Below, piece after piece: positions 24,615-35,500 of a DNA stretch of 64,000 nt (the first letter of the stretch is position 1; each line of letters starts with the position of its first letter). The position numbers were made by a program, and so were the translations under genes. The DNA is taken from the NCBI GenBank assembly GCA_034421295.1, contig DAOUKM010000019.1:1-64000 (forward strand), written 5' to 3'. Source of the DNA: CAUZIR01 sp034421295 (GTDB lineage: Bacteria > Chloroflexota > Dehalococcoidia > Lucifugimonadales > UBA2962). The notes under the pieces were generated by a model. The model was not told the DNA's origin. It ran no database searches and saw only the letters and a list, made by a program, of their open reading frames with translations.

Positions 24615-26384
24615 ATGAACAAAATAATGGGCTTGGATCCGGGAATCGCTGAGACTCTCGAATTTAACCCGGCTGACATACCTCCTTCGGTGACGTTTGA
24701 GAGCATAACGTTCTCGGATGGCAAGACGATTGCTCTAGATCCCGCCGATGTGGTTGTTCTCGTAGGTCCTAACAATGCAGGAAAGAGCGTCGCGCTTCGC
24801 GAGCTTGAGGGTCACATTGCTGGAAACCTTGAGGCCATTGTAGTCAAATCTGTCAAGCGATTTGCGGCTGGCACACCGGAGGAGTTTGACAGCTTCGTAC
24901 GTAGACACGTACGGATTCAGAACCATGGATCTTCTTGGACTCTCTCTGGCTATCAATTCTCTCTTGGTATATCCTCCTCAGCTCTGCATACATTTTGGCC
25001 GAACAATATCGAACCGTTCAGGTCATTATTCTGTCTACGCATTCCAACAGAGACTCGGATAACCGACAGTAATCCTGTAGATGCAATTTCTGTCTTGGAT
25101 GAACCTGCCTCCCATCCTATCCATCTCTTATACATGGACGACCAAATCGAGTCCAAGATGAGTGGGTATTTCCGGCGAGCCTTCGGGGAAGACCTCATCT
25201 TATATCGCGCTGGCGGGAGTCAGTTCCCGTTGTTGGTGGGTGAGCGACTAGTTCCTCTCCAAGGCGAGGACCGCATCTCCAGCTCGTACTGCGAACGGCT
25301 GCGAGCGTCAACCGTGCCTCTTGATGGGCAAGGTGACGGGATGCGGAGCTTCGCGAGCGTCATCTTGCATTTGCTGGCACCGATTACTCCCTCGGTCCTG
25401 TTGCTAGACGAGCCAGAGGCGTTTCTCCATCCACCTCAAGCCCGCTTGCTAGGAGAAATCATTTCTACTGAGAAATCAACTCGTGCCCAGCTTTTCGTAG
25501 CCACTCATAGTCCCGACGTACTTCATGGCCTAATTGACGTCGCACCCAGCCGCCTGCGTGTCCTGAGAATGCAGCGTGATGGCAATGTCAACCGCATTAG
25601 GGAATTGGATAAAGAACTTATCCGGGAAATAAGCCTCGACCCGTTGATGAAGTACTCCTCAGTAATGTCCGGCATGTTCCATGAGAGAGTGATCATATGT
25701 GAGGCAGATGCCGACTGCATGTTCTATTCTTCAATCCTTGACCTCACTGAGGTTCACGGCGAGCGCCAACCCGATGTCTTATTTGTGCATGCCAGTGGTA
25801 AGGATCGTATCTCTACGCTCGCCAAAGCACTGACGGCTCTTGACGTTCCAGTCGACGTGATTGCGGACATTGACATCCTCAATGATCCTGCTGCCTTCGG
25901 GCGTGTTGTGGAATCTATCGGTGGAGACGTAACTACAGTCCTCTCGCTCGCCGAATCGGTAAGGAAGGCCATTGAGGAGCGGGGCCCTCAACTCACAGTG
26001 GCACAGATCAAGGACGGCATTAAGGAGAACCTGAATAGAGAACCATCGGACAGTGAGTCTTCCAAAACTCTACGTAAGGGTATTGATGCCATTTTCCGCA
26101 AGGCCTCTCCTTGGGATGCCGTGAAGCAGGCCGGCGAGGCCGCTCTCCCAGCAGGACAAGCGACGCAGCAATTTCAAGAACTACAGGACCTCTGCAAGGG
26201 AATGGGGCTGTGGATCGTGCCTGTCGGAGAGTTGGAGGGTTTCTTAAGATCGGTCGGTGGGCATGGTCCACGTTGGGTTCAGCAAGTCATGGAGGAGCGC
26301 GAGCTAGCGACCGATCCCGATCTTGAGCACGCCCGCAGTTTCGTGCGAGAGATTTGGCAGAGCAATCAAGTAGATGCACCATGA
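24615..26384 (+). CDS. OLD-like AAA ATPase with TOPRIM domain
   Basis: This 589-residue protein has an N-terminal AAA_15/AAA_21 ATPase with Walker A GPNNAGKS near residue 50, Walker B VLLLDEPEAFLHP near 262 and the H-loop ATHSPDVLHG near 295. A TOPRIM domain follows: VIICEADADCMFY near 359 with the catalytic Glu, then DVIADIDIL near 415 with the D-x-D. This is the class 1 OLD nuclease layout, as in phage P2 Old and Gabija GajA, which nick DNA upon nucleotide changes. The last 120 residues are helical. No UvrD-like GajB partner is adjacent. The gene sits inside the Hma-like locus between the helicase and DUF2806 genes with short spacings, so it is an embedded accessory nuclease or an independent system. 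Confidence 0.85.
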   Translation: MNKIMGLDPGIAETLEFNPADIPPSVTFESITFSDGKTIALDPADVVVLVGPNNAGKSVALRELEGHIAGNLEAIVVKSVKRFAAGTPEEFDSFVRRHVRIQNHGSSWTLSGYQFSLGISSSALHTFWPNNIEPFRSLFCLRIPTETRITDSNPVDAISVLDEPASHPIHLLYMDDQIESKMSGYFRRAFGEDLILYRAGGSQFPLLVGERLVPLQGEDRISSSYCERLRASTVPLDGQGDGMRSFASVILHLLAPITPSVLLLDEPEAFLHPPQARLLGEIISTEKSTRAQLFVATHSPDVLHGLIDVAPSRLRVLRMQRDGNVNRIRELDKELIREISLDPLMKYSSVMSGMFHERVIICEADADCMFYSSILDLTEVHGERQPDVLFVHASGKDRISTLAKALTALDVPVDVIADIDILNDPAAFGRVVESIGGDVTTVLSLAESVRKAIEERGPQLTVAQIKDGIKENLNREPSDSESSKTLRKGIDAIFRKASPWDAVKQAGEAALPAGQATQQFQELQDLCKGMGLWIVPVGELEGFLRSVGGHGPRWVQQVMEERELATDPDLEHARSFVREIWQSNQVDAP

Positions 26385-26479
26385 ACTACCAACAGCAGGG
26401 GTAGATTTGGACCCAGCTCAGCACATCTTCCGAGCGGCATGCCGTTTGCAGAGCCTCGAGAGTAGAGCGCACGCATAGA

Positions 26480-27508
26480 ATGGCTGATCTGAACCTGAAC
26501 GTCAGAGCGTTAGAGAAACTGATGGACTATACGGCGAGCGGAGTCGGAGCGGTCGCTGGGCCGATGCTGGCACCCTGGAAAGCATCGCAAGAAGGAAAGG
26601 CAAGGCTCACCTCTGCCCGTGTCGATGCAGAAATATGTCGCATAAGAGCCGAATCAGAGGCTGGAGCCTTGCAGATCATTTCGAAGGCGCAGTCCGAGGC
26701 GCGGCAGTACACCATTGCGCCCAATGCCAAGGTTCGCGGGACTGTGGGTATCACGCGTGACAACGTTATGCAGCGAATCGAGTTCCAAGAACGGAAGCGC
26801 CTGACGAATATCGCGTCCGTTGTGGAGGATGCCGCCGAAGAGCTTGGCGATAAAGAGGTGCCCGATCACGATCCGGATCCGGATTGGACCGCACGCTTCT
26901 TCGACTGTGTTCAAGACGTTTCTTCCGACGACATGCAGAAGCTTTGGTCGAGAGTCCTTGCCGGTGAAGTGGAGAGCCCTGGTCGGACTTCTCTTCGAAC
27001 GTTGGAAACTCTCCGCAACATGACGAAGAGCGATGCTGACTTGTTTAGCAACATGTGCGATTTCGTTGTAGAAAACGACTTTGTATTCTATGGCGATTCA
27101 GTGAAGGGCTTTAGAGCCCTCAGTTACAACAATCTGCTTCACCTTCAAGATTTCGGATTGATAAGTCTTGGGGCTGGTTTGAAAGTTCAGCTTGACTGGA
27201 CAAACGATGAGTACATCGTTCTGCTCAACAGGCGTGGGAATCTATTGATCAAGAGTAGCAAGCAACCTATCGAGAGACTAGCAGTTCCAGCGATCAGACT
27301 CACATCCGTTGGTGGGCAACTGAACCAGTTCGTTGAATCGAGATTGAATATCAGGTACCTACAAGCATTCTCTTACTTTCTCAAATCGAAAGGATGCACG
27401 CTGTCCTTTCTTGAAGGTGTCGTACGGCTCGCCAATGGGACAATACATTACACAAAGAGTACAGCCATAGATCCGAATCCCGCACTTTTTGAGGAGAAAG
27501 CTACTTGA
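26480..27508 (+). CDS. DUF2806 family protein
   Basis: The 342-residue product shows the DUF2806 pattern: a helix RIEFQERKRLTNIASVVEDAA near residue 95, then DWTARFFD and the very characteristic MQKLWSRVLAGEVESPG near 150, followed by SLRTLETLRNM. The N-terminal 60 residues are amphipathic and Ala/Gly rich and could associate with a membrane. The biochemical role is unknown. Its stop overlaps the TTG start of the methyltransferase gene by four bases, so it is made together with it. A role as adaptor or regulator of the methyltransferase or the preceding OLD-like nuclease is inferred from position only. Confidence 0.75.
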   Translation: MADLNLNVRALEKLMDYTASGVGAVAGPMLAPWKASQEGKARLTSARVDAEICRIRAESEAGALQIISKAQSEARQYTIAPNAKVRGTVGITRDNVMQRIEFQERKRLTNIASVVEDAAEELGDKEVPDHDPDPDWTARFFDCVQDVSSDDMQKLWSRVLAGEVESPGRTSLRTLETLRNMTKSDADLFSNMCDFVVENDFVFYGDSVKGFRALSYNNLLHLQDFGLISLGAGLKVQLDWTNDEYIVLLNRRGNLLIKSSKQPIERLAVPAIRLTSVGGQLNQFVESRLNIRYLQAFSYFLKSKGCTLSFLEGVVRLANGTIHYTKSTAIDPNPALFEEKAT

Positions 27509-30500
27509 TTCCCGACAAGCGGCTTATCGAAGTAGCCTTCCCGCTGAAGCAGGCTTCGCTGGACTCGGTGCACGAGAAGAATGTGCGGCATGGGCATATC
27601 TCGACGTTGCACATCTGGCCAGCACGTAGGCCGCTGGCGGCGTCACGGGCGGCGCTGATTGCGACGCTGCTGCCTGACCCCGGCGACTCCGCGAAGCGCA
27701 AGGCACTCCTGGAGCGCATGGCCGGGCGCGTGGTCGAGAAGATAGAGCGCAAGAGACTGAACGGGCGCGTGGTGGAGAAGGTCAAGGAAGTCACCGAGGG
27801 GGGAATCCTCCACTGGGGACGCGAGAACGACCCTGACCTGGACTGGTTCCGTGACGAGATACGAAAGGCGTGCGGCGGCCGAACTCCTAAAGTACTGGAC
27901 CCGTTCGCCGGCGGTGGAGCCATCCCTCTTGAAGCGATGAGGCTGGGTTGTGATGTGACAGCCATGGACATCAATCCTGTTGCATGGTTCATCCTCAAGT
28001 GCACCCTAGAATATCCCCAGAGGCTCGCTGGCCAGACTCGTGCATTGCCTTCGTTCGCCCTAGAGGATCGCGACTTCATTGAGGCGTTCCTCAAGGCCAA
28101 GGGCAACAGGGGTGCCAGACTGCGGGCACAGCTCCAGAGGCTCGGACATGGGAACGGCGAAGTCCAACTCGACGCGCTGCCCGAATCCGAGTTGGGATCG
28201 GGTCACGGGCATTCCGAAGTCGAGGCCGATCTGGCTTGGCACGTCCGGGCCTGGGGCCGCCGGGTGCTTGCCAAAGCTCGTAGGGAACTGGCGGCGTTCT
28301 ATCCGACCTACGCGGAGTTCGAGCCGCTGAAGCCCGAGAGGGTCTTTGAATTACAGCCCTTGCGCCTGCTCGATACGGACGACGACGGCGTTCCGATAAT
28401 CGACCCGCTGAATGCGGGGTTCAACGCTGCCTACCTCAAGGCACCGCGAAACCCGCGCTGGATCGCCAAGCCGACGGTCGCCTACCTCTGGGCGCGCACC
28501 GTCAGTTGCAAGCAGTGCCGGGCGACGCTGCCGCTGCTCAAAACGCGCTGGCTGTGCAAGAAGGACAACAAGCGTGTGCTACTGAGGATGGAGCCGGACA
28601 TCGAAAGCAAGAGAGTAGTCTTTGATGTGCAGGTCGACGTGCCCCGGAACGGTGGCAATCCAGCCCAGCGAAGGGAGCACGACAGGCGCATTGGGGCCGG
28701 AACGATGTCTCGAACCGGCGCAGCCTGCCCGTCCTGCGATTCCATAATGACCATGGAGGACCTCCGATACGAAGGGCGCGCCGGCCGACTCGGCGCAGTC
28801 ATGACCGCCGTCGTCGTGGACGGACAGAAAGGAAAGGAGTACAGGCCGCCGACCGACCACGAGCGCGAGATGGCGGAACTGAAGGAGGAGCAGCTCCGGG
28901 CACTGTATTCGGACATTCCATTCGGACTGCCGGAGGAGCCGACGCCCAAAGCTGGTAAGGGAGCCTCTCGTGCCTTCTCTGTTGACGGCTACGGCTTTGA
29001 CACGTGGCGGAAGTTGTTCACGAATAGACAGTTGATGGCACTGGGTATGTTTCTGAAGGCCTCAGCGGAGCCCAACGGAGTCTCGCGCGCATCTGAAATA
29101 CAACAGGTCTGGATGGAAGGGGTGAAGGCGTATTTGGCGTCGATGTTGGATCGACTTGCCAACCAAAACAGTGCAATTTGCCGTTGGCACAACAAGGGAG
29201 AAAAGGTTGAAGGCACATTTTCTAGGTTTGCACTACCCATAGTTTGGGACTTCGTGGAAACCAATCCATTAGGATCAGCCACAGGTACTTACTTAAGTGC
29301 GCTGGAATGGGTCTCTCGTGTAGTGTCACACGTTTGCGAAGCGGCGGTAGCATCCCCTACAGCCGAGGTGTCCTGCCAAAGTGCACTGAAGCCAGCAGGC
29401 CAACAAGTAGACGTGATCCTTACCGACCCTCCCTATTACGACGCAATTCCGTACTCGGATGCAATGGACTTCTTCCACGTTTGGCTGCGTCGGTGTCTCG
29501 CCTACACGATGCCTAACACCGGTCAACCCCTCGATAGACCCTTGGGACCAAAGTGGGATCATGACTCGGACGATGGAGAACTGATAGACGACGCGAGTCG
29601 ATTCGCTGGCGACAGGACATTGTCCAAGGAGAAGTATGAAGATGGGATGGCGAGGGCATTCCAGCATTGCCATGGTGCACTACAGTCTGATGGGCGGCTG
29701 GTGGTCGTATTCGCCAACAAGCACCCTGATGCGTGGGAGACTTTGGTAGCTGCTCTTATACGAGCTGGCTTTGTCGTAGATGGATCATGGCCCATCCAGA
29801 CGGAGATGAGCACCAGAACCCGTGCATTTGGCTCTGCCGCGCTTTCATCGTCGGTCTGGCTCGTCTGTAAGAAGCGATCCCCCGCCCGACCTGGCTGGGA
29901 TGCAGCCGTTCTTAGGGAGATGCGAGAGAACATCACACAGCAACTCCGAGACTTCTGGGACGCAGGAGTCAGAGGACCGGACTTCGTTTGGGCAGCCACG
30001 GGGCCAGCCCTGGAGGCGTTCAGCAAGCATCCTGTGGTGAAGAAGGCGAACGACCCGGACCGGTTCATGACAGTGTCTGAGTTCCTACGGGAAGTACGCC
30101 GGATGGTCGTCGATTTCGTTGTCGGGCGCGTTCTGACGGCGAACGGCAGCGAGGAGGGGGTCAGCGGTCTCGATGACCTTACCACTTACTACCTCCTCCA
30201 CCGCAACGACTTCGGCATGGACAACGCTCCCGTGGGCGCGTGCATCCTCTACGCCCTGTCCTGCAACCTTTCTGACTCGGCCCTCGCGGGCCAGCATGAC
30301 CTGTTGACCCAGCCAGGAAAGAGGTCGGCCGACGACGAGGATGAGGACGGGGCGGACGACGATGAGTTGGAAGAGTCTAGCCGCTCGGGGGCCAAACTGA
30401 AGCTCAAGGCATGGAACCGTCGGACGAGCCGCAGCCTCGGCATCGAAGGGACAGGCGGGCGCCCGGCGCCGCTCATCGACCAGGTACATAAACTAATGCA

Positions 30501-30708
30501 CCTGTGGCGCGCCGGCGACCAGTCCAAGGTCGACGAATATCTGGAGACGCGCGGCCTCCAGCGCAACGCCCTTTTCAATCAGATACTCCAGGCGCTTATC
30601 GAGTTGGCCGACGCCGACTCTGACGAGCGGTCCATTCTCGAAGCCATCAGCAACCACGTCGCCTCGCGCGGTGAAGTGCGTGCCCCGCGCCAGCAACGAC
30701 TGCTCTAG
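27505..30708 (+). CDS. DUF1156-type N6-adenine DNA methyltransferase
   Basis: This 1067-residue protein opens with the DUF1156 signature (RLIEVAFPLKQ, then HGHISTLHIWPARRPL). The gamma/beta-class adenine methyltransferase motifs follow: motif I DPFAGGGAIPLEA near residue 132 and the catalytic TDPPYYDAIPYSD near 640. Two CxxC pairs at about 335-355 and 409 form a likely zinc-binding insert. A conspicuous acidic stretch (DDEDEDGADDDELEES) near 935-950 links to the helical C-terminus. Such enzymes modify host DNA in restriction-like systems with DUF499 ATPases and helicases. It uses TTG at 27505, coupled to the DUF2806 gene. With the SNF2 helicase and DUF499 ATPase it completes the helicase-methylase-ATPase set. 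Confidence 0.92.
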   Translation: MIPDKRLIEVAFPLKQASLDSVHEKNVRHGHISTLHIWPARRPLAASRAALIATLLPDPGDSAKRKALLERMAGRVVEKIERKRLNGRVVEKVKEVTEGGILHWGRENDPDLDWFRDEIRKACGGRTPKVLDPFAGGGAIPLEAMRLGCDVTAMDINPVAWFILKCTLEYPQRLAGQTRALPSFALEDRDFIEAFLKAKGNRGARLRAQLQRLGHGNGEVQLDALPESELGSGHGHSEVEADLAWHVRAWGRRVLAKARRELAAFYPTYAEFEPLKPERVFELQPLRLLDTDDDGVPIIDPLNAGFNAAYLKAPRNPRWIAKPTVAYLWARTVSCKQCRATLPLLKTRWLCKKDNKRVLLRMEPDIESKRVVFDVQVDVPRNGGNPAQRREHDRRIGAGTMSRTGAACPSCDSIMTMEDLRYEGRAGRLGAVMTAVVVDGQKGKEYRPPTDHEREMAELKEEQLRALYSDIPFGLPEEPTPKAGKGASRAFSVDGYGFDTWRKLFTNRQLMALGMFLKASAEPNGVSRASEIQQVWMEGVKAYLASMLDRLANQNSAICRWHNKGEKVEGTFSRFALPIVWDFVETNPLGSATGTYLSALEWVSRVVSHVCEAAVASPTAEVSCQSALKPAGQQVDVILTDPPYYDAIPYSDAMDFFHVWLRRCLAYTMPNTGQPLDRPLGPKWDHDSDDGELIDDASRFAGDRTLSKEKYEDGMARAFQHCHGALQSDGRLVVVFANKHPDAWETLVAALIRAGFVVDGSWPIQTEMSTRTRAFGSAALSSSVWLVCKKRSPARPGWDAAVLREMRENITQQLRDFWDAGVRGPDFVWAATGPALEAFSKHPVVKKANDPDRFMTVSEFLREVRRMVVDFVVGRVLTANGSEEGVSGLDDLTTYYLLHRNDFGMDNAPVGACILYALSCNLSDSALAGQHDLLTQPGKRSADDEDEDGADDDELEESSRSGAKLKLKAWNRRTSRSLGIEGTGGRPAPLIDQVHKLMHLWRAGDQSKVDEYLETRGLQRNALFNQILQALIELADADSDERSILEAISNHVASRGEVRAPRQQRLL

Positions 30709-30719
30709 GTAGATACCTG

Positions 30720-31973
30720 ATGATCACCTCGCTCCGGCTCGTCAATTTCAAAAACTTCGCCGACGAGACGCTTCGCATCGGTCCGTTCACCGTGATCGTG
30801 GGCGCGAACGCCAGTGGCAAGAGCAACATCCGCGACGCCTTCCGCTTCCTACACGGTATAGGCCGCGGCTACACTCTGGCGGAGATCATGGGCGGGAAGT
30901 ATGGCGAGGGCGGACAGAGGGAGTGGGAAGGTATTCGAGGCGCACCGAATGAGGTCCCACGCCTGCGAAAGACGTATCCGCATGAATCGTCGTTCTTCAT
31001 GGTCCACCTGAAACTAACCTTGATGGAGCAGACCACGACCTACTTGATAAAGGTCGGATTTAACTCGGCGTCCGGGTTCGTGGTGCTGAGAGAAGAGCTA
31101 GAGACCGAATCGCAGCCGATCTACAGGACCGTGACAAGCGCGGAATACGAGGGCGTCAGTGACCCAAAACGCGAGCAATATCACTGGGTGTACCGAGAAG
31201 ACCCGCCAATCGTTGGACGGCGAATCGGCGGAATGTCCCCGTTTCAACCGGTCTTGACTCAGGTCTTTCCCGACGGGCTGCTAGGCGACTTTCTCGGGAC
31301 GCTGGGGAACATGCGTTTTCTGGAACTGTCTCCAGAACGAATGCGGGAGCCTTCCGTGCCGGGTGCCACCATTTTGGGGGACTCAGGTCAGAATCTGCCT
31401 TCGGTGCTGGAATCGGTCTGTGCCGACTTCAGACGCAAGACGCCCCTGATTTCGTGGATACAGGAACTTACCCCAATGGATGTTAGCAACTTTGAGTTTC
31501 CTCGTGATCCCAGCGGCCGGGTTCATCTCCGCATCGTGGAGCAAGACGGGCGCAGCATATCAGCCTACAGCGCATCAGATGGCACACTGCGCTTCCTAGC
31601 TATGCTGGCCGCGTTGCTTAGTCCCAGCCCGGCAGGTGTCTACTTCTTCGAAGAGATCGACAATGGCATCCATCCGTCGAGGCTGAACTTATTAATCGAC
31701 CTGATTGAGAGGCAGACCGCGCGAAACGGCATCCAGGTAATCACGACGACCCATTCACCCGACGTGTTAAGCCTCATCAACGACAGGACGTTCGAGGACA
31801 CGTCGGTGGTCTCGCGACTCGAAGAGAGTGACGACGCTATCATCCGGCCTGTGGACGGCCTGCACAATGTAGAGAAACTGCGGAAGTCCCAGGGACTGGG
31901 GAGGCTTCACTCCACCGGTTGGATGGAAGACATGCTCGCTTTTGCAGAGGTGGACAGCGAGGCCAGTGGATGA
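30720..31973 (+). CDS. AAA_21-family ATPase (partner of downstream TOPRIM-like protein)
   Basis: The 417-residue protein is an ABC-like AAA ATPase of the RecF/AAA_21 kind. It has Walker A VGANASGKSN near residue 27, a short linker, Walker B GVYFFEEIDNGIHPS near 306, and the H-loop TTTHSPDVLS near 342. Unlike the OLD-like protein upstream it has no TOPRIM domain. One lies instead on the next gene, whose ATG overlaps this stop by four bases. Such split AAA plus TOPRIM/DUF4276-like pairs occur in two-gene anti-phage modules (for instance PARIS-type AriA/AriB), which suggests a self-contained toxin/sensor pair. It is embedded between the methyltransferase and DUF499 genes and could instead serve that system. 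Confidence 0.85.
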   Translation: MITSLRLVNFKNFADETLRIGPFTVIVGANASGKSNIRDAFRFLHGIGRGYTLAEIMGGKYGEGGQREWEGIRGAPNEVPRLRKTYPHESSFFMVHLKLTLMEQTTTYLIKVGFNSASGFVVLREELETESQPIYRTVTSAEYEGVSDPKREQYHWVYREDPPIVGRRIGGMSPFQPVLTQVFPDGLLGDFLGTLGNMRFLELSPERMREPSVPGATILGDSGQNLPSVLESVCADFRRKTPLISWIQELTPMDVSNFEFPRDPSGRVHLRIVEQDGRSISAYSASDGTLRFLAMLAALLSPSPAGVYFFEEIDNGIHPSRLNLLIDLIERQTARNGIQVITTTHSPDVLSLINDRTFEDTSVVSRLEESDDAIIRPVDGLHNVEKLRKSQGLGRLHSTGWMEDMLAFAEVDSEASG

Positions 31974-32539
31974 AGGTCCTAGTCATTCCAGAAGACTTCC
32001 GAAATGACCAGTACATCCTCAAGCCGCTTTTCTCTCGGCTCCTTCGAACCATGGTCAGTCGCCCGGTGCGAGTCCGCGTCTGCCAAGAACTCCTGGGTGG
32101 CATTGGCGAGGCTCTGAAGTCGGAACGCTTGGAGGAGATCATTCAGCAATATGAAGGGGCGGCAGACGTATACATACTATGCGTCGATCGGGACGGCATT
32201 GCAGGCAGGCGTCAGCGACTGGACGACATTGAAGTGGAATTCAGTAACTCTCAGACCTTCCTAGCCGAGAACGCTTGGGAAGAGATCGAGACCTGGGTAC
32301 TGGCGGGTCTGGACTTGCCATCTGATTGGAGTTGGAAGGACGTCCGGGCTGAGCCACAGGTCAAAGAAACATACTTCAAGCCCCTAACGGATCTACATGG
32401 CTTATCCGATTCGCCCGGCGGTGGTCGGCAGGCATTGGGGGAGGCAGCATCTCGCCGCATAGGTGCAATCCGCATGAAGTGCCCTGAGGACTTCGACGCC
32501 CTAGCACGGCGTCTCGAAGCAACCGTAGGGGCCAGATAG
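31970..32539 (+). CDS. Small TOPRIM-like (DUF4276-like) protein
   Basis: The 189-residue product begins KVLVIPEDFRNDQYILKPL, with an acidic residue after the first strand. A second strand YILCVDRDG at about 65 carries the D-x-D-G of TOPRIM-like folds. A third conserved block FLAENAWEEIETWVLAGL follows near 95. This matches the general look of DUF4276/TOPRIM effector proteins that pair with AAA ATPases. The ATG at 31970 overlaps the ATPase stop (ATGA), so the two proteins are probably made in stoichiometric amounts. The family name is tentative; the TOPRIM reading rests on the order of acidic residues, not on an alignment. Confidence 0.65.
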   Translation: MKVLVIPEDFRNDQYILKPLFSRLLRTMVSRPVRVRVCQELLGGIGEALKSERLEEIIQQYEGAADVYILCVDRDGIAGRRQRLDDIEVEFSNSQTFLAENAWEEIETWVLAGLDLPSDWSWKDVRAEPQVKETYFKPLTDLHGLSDSPGGGRQALGEAASRRIGAIRMKCPEDFDALARRLEATVGAR

Positions 32540-32549
32540 AAAGGTCGTC

Positions 32550-35500
32550 ATGGCACAAAGACCTGCACAGAAACCTTGGCACGAGGTCGTGCGGCTGCGC
32601 GGCGACGTAGAGAGCGGTGAGCTCTCGCTGGCGGTATTCGCCGCAGACCTGTACGACGTGGTTATGCAGAAGGGGCAACGACCAGTGTACGAGAACCCTA
32701 TCGAGTTCTTCGCGCTGACCTACCCTACCTACAACCTCCGCGAACTCGTCAAGGACGTTGTCCAGCGCTTGAGGGGTGAGAGCGACAAGGCATACCGAAA
32801 GTTGTCAGTCAACTACGGTGGCGGCAAGACCCACACGCTGATCGCGCTCAGGCATCTGGTGCACGACCCAGACACTCTCGCCAGTCTCCCAGCCGTCCAA
32901 GAGTTCGAAGCCCACATCGGGTCCAAGCCACCAAGAGCGCGGGTAGCCGCGCTGTGCTTCGACAAGATCGACTTCGAAATAGGTGTAGAGACCCCAGACC
33001 CCAATGGAACCGTTAGGACGCTCAAGCATCCGTGGAGTATCTTGGCCTTTCAGTTGGCGGGCCCCGATGGTCTCCGGCTGATTCACCCAGAGGGCAGGAA
33101 TGAGGAAAGGGAGACGCCGCCTGCGGAGCCTCTGTTGGCATCGGTACTGTCAAGGCCGCAAGAGGAAGGCCTGTCAACATTGGTTCTCCTTGACGAGGTG
33201 CTGATGTACATGCGAGCACAGGTCGAATTCGCGCCTGCATCGCGCGGACGTTTGCTGGCCTTCTTCCAGTACCTCACTCAGGCGGTCGTGAAGGTGGACC
33301 GGTGTGCTATGGTCGCCTCTCTCCTCGCCTCCGATCCAAGACGGCATGATGAACTCGGAACTGAGCTTCTTAGAGACGTGTCCGAGGTTTTCGGCCGGCA
33401 GATGGAAGAGGACGCCAGCCCCGTGAGTAAGGAGGACGTGGCGGAGGTCCTGAGACGACGATTCTTCGAGCCAGACTCCATCCGCGACTCTACAGTGTTT
33501 CGACCCCACGTTACCTCGGCCGTCGCCAGTATCGCGAAGCTCGACGAGCAGACCAGTAAGGAGCGGCCAGTTGTCGAGGAACGGTATCTGGTCAGCTATC
33601 CCTTTCACCCGGACCTGACCGAGGTTTTCTACACTCGCTGGACCCAGTTGGAGGGCTTCCAACGCACGCGCGGCATACTCCGAACGTTCGCCATTGCCCT
33701 ACGGGATGCTAGGAAGTGGGACACGAACCCACTCATAGGGCCAAATGTGTTCCTCAACAAACCCGATGGAAGTGGCCTGGCAGAATCGGCGAGCGAATTG
33801 GCCTCCTTCGCGAGCGTGGATACCGGCGAAGGCAAGCACCAGGAGTGGAGGCCGATCCTCGAAGGTGAGTTGGGCAAGGCGAAGGGTATTCAATCCGAGA
33901 CCATCGGTCTCAATAACCGCGAGATAGAGCAGGCAGTCATGTCAGTGTTCCTGAGTTCGCAGCCGATTGGTCAAAAGGCGCTAACCCGCGAGCTGATACT
34001 TCTGCTGGGCGCAGCTAACCCAGATAAAATTGAGTTGGAGAAGGCGCTGCACCGTTGGACGGATGTTTCTTGGTTTTTGGACGAAGCGGAGATAGCCACG
34101 GGAGGAAGCAACCCGGATGGGAGTCGGGAACTTCCGAAGGCATGGCGGCTAGGCAACCGCCCCAATCTTCGCCAGATGCACGACGACGCGTGCGAGAACC
34201 GCGTGCTGCCCGCGCTGGTCGAATCACAGCTCGTCAGCGCCGTCGGGAAGCTGAGGTCCCTCACGGCGGGGGCGTCTGCGGCGGGAGCCAAGGTTCACAC
34301 GCTACCAGACAGCCCTCGTGATATCCAAGACGATGGCGAGTTTCACTACGCCGTTCTTGGACCGAGCGCCGCCTCTGAGTCGGGCAAGCCAAGCACGGAG
34401 GCGAAGCGGTTCATCGACGAAACGACCGCGGCGGACCGGCCCCGCGCGAATCGTAATGCCGTTGTTCTAGCCGTGCCATCGAGGGATGGCCTCGAAGCGG
34501 CTCGTACCCGCATTCGGGAGCATCTCGGCTGGCTTGAGGTACGGGAGCAACTCAAAAACCAGCCGATCGATCTTGTCCGAGAGCAGATGCTAGCCAGCGA
34601 GACGGAGTTGGCGAGCAGGTACATTCCCGAGGCCGTCAAACAAGCGTACTCGATTGTCGCGACCGTTAACGAGGGCAACGACATCCACGCCTTCAGGGTC
34701 GCGGTGACCGAGGAACCTCTCTTCACCACCATCAAGTCCGACAAACGATCGCGCATCCAAGAGACGGCCGTCAGTTCGGAAGCAATGATGCCTGGCGGCC
34801 CATACGATCTGTGGGAGGAAGGAGAGGACTCCCGTCGCGTGAGGGACCTCGTTGGCGCGTTCGCTAGGTTCCCAAAGTTGCCGAAGATGCTACGCCGAAG
34901 GGACGCACTCAATACCATTGCGCAGGGCGTGCTGTCGGGAATCCTCGTAGCCCGTATAGTGCGCCCAGACCGCACTACAAAGACGTTCTGGCGTACAGAA
35001 ATCGATCAGCACGTTCTCGAAGACTCCGGCCTTGAGGTGCTTCTTCCAGAGTCCGCGACCCTCAGCGACATTGGTCACATTCTCCTCGGCTACAACGCGT
35101 TGCCTGGGCTCTGGACCACCGATGAGATTTCGGTCCAAAACATCCACAACTACTTCTCTGGGGAGCGCACGGTGACGGTGCCTAGAGAAGGATATGACGA
35201 TACGTACTTCGTCCCCGGCTGTGATCCTTCGCAGGTTGATGAAGCCATTGAAGACGCCGTGGCGCAGGGTCTCCTGTGGATGACCAACGGTCCTGCTTCA
35301 ATCCTCGGTGAGCCTGTTCCGCCAGGAGTCCTAAGTCCTTCAGCGAAGTTGAGGCCTCCGCCTGAGCCTATCGCCGTCGATGACCTAATGCCCTTGTCGA
35401 TTCCAGAAGCTTGGTCGGAAAAGAAGACCAACGCCCTAGCCATAGCGACTGCTCTCTCCAACATGCGGGGAGTGAACCTGCCTTGGGCACCAGTCCGAAT

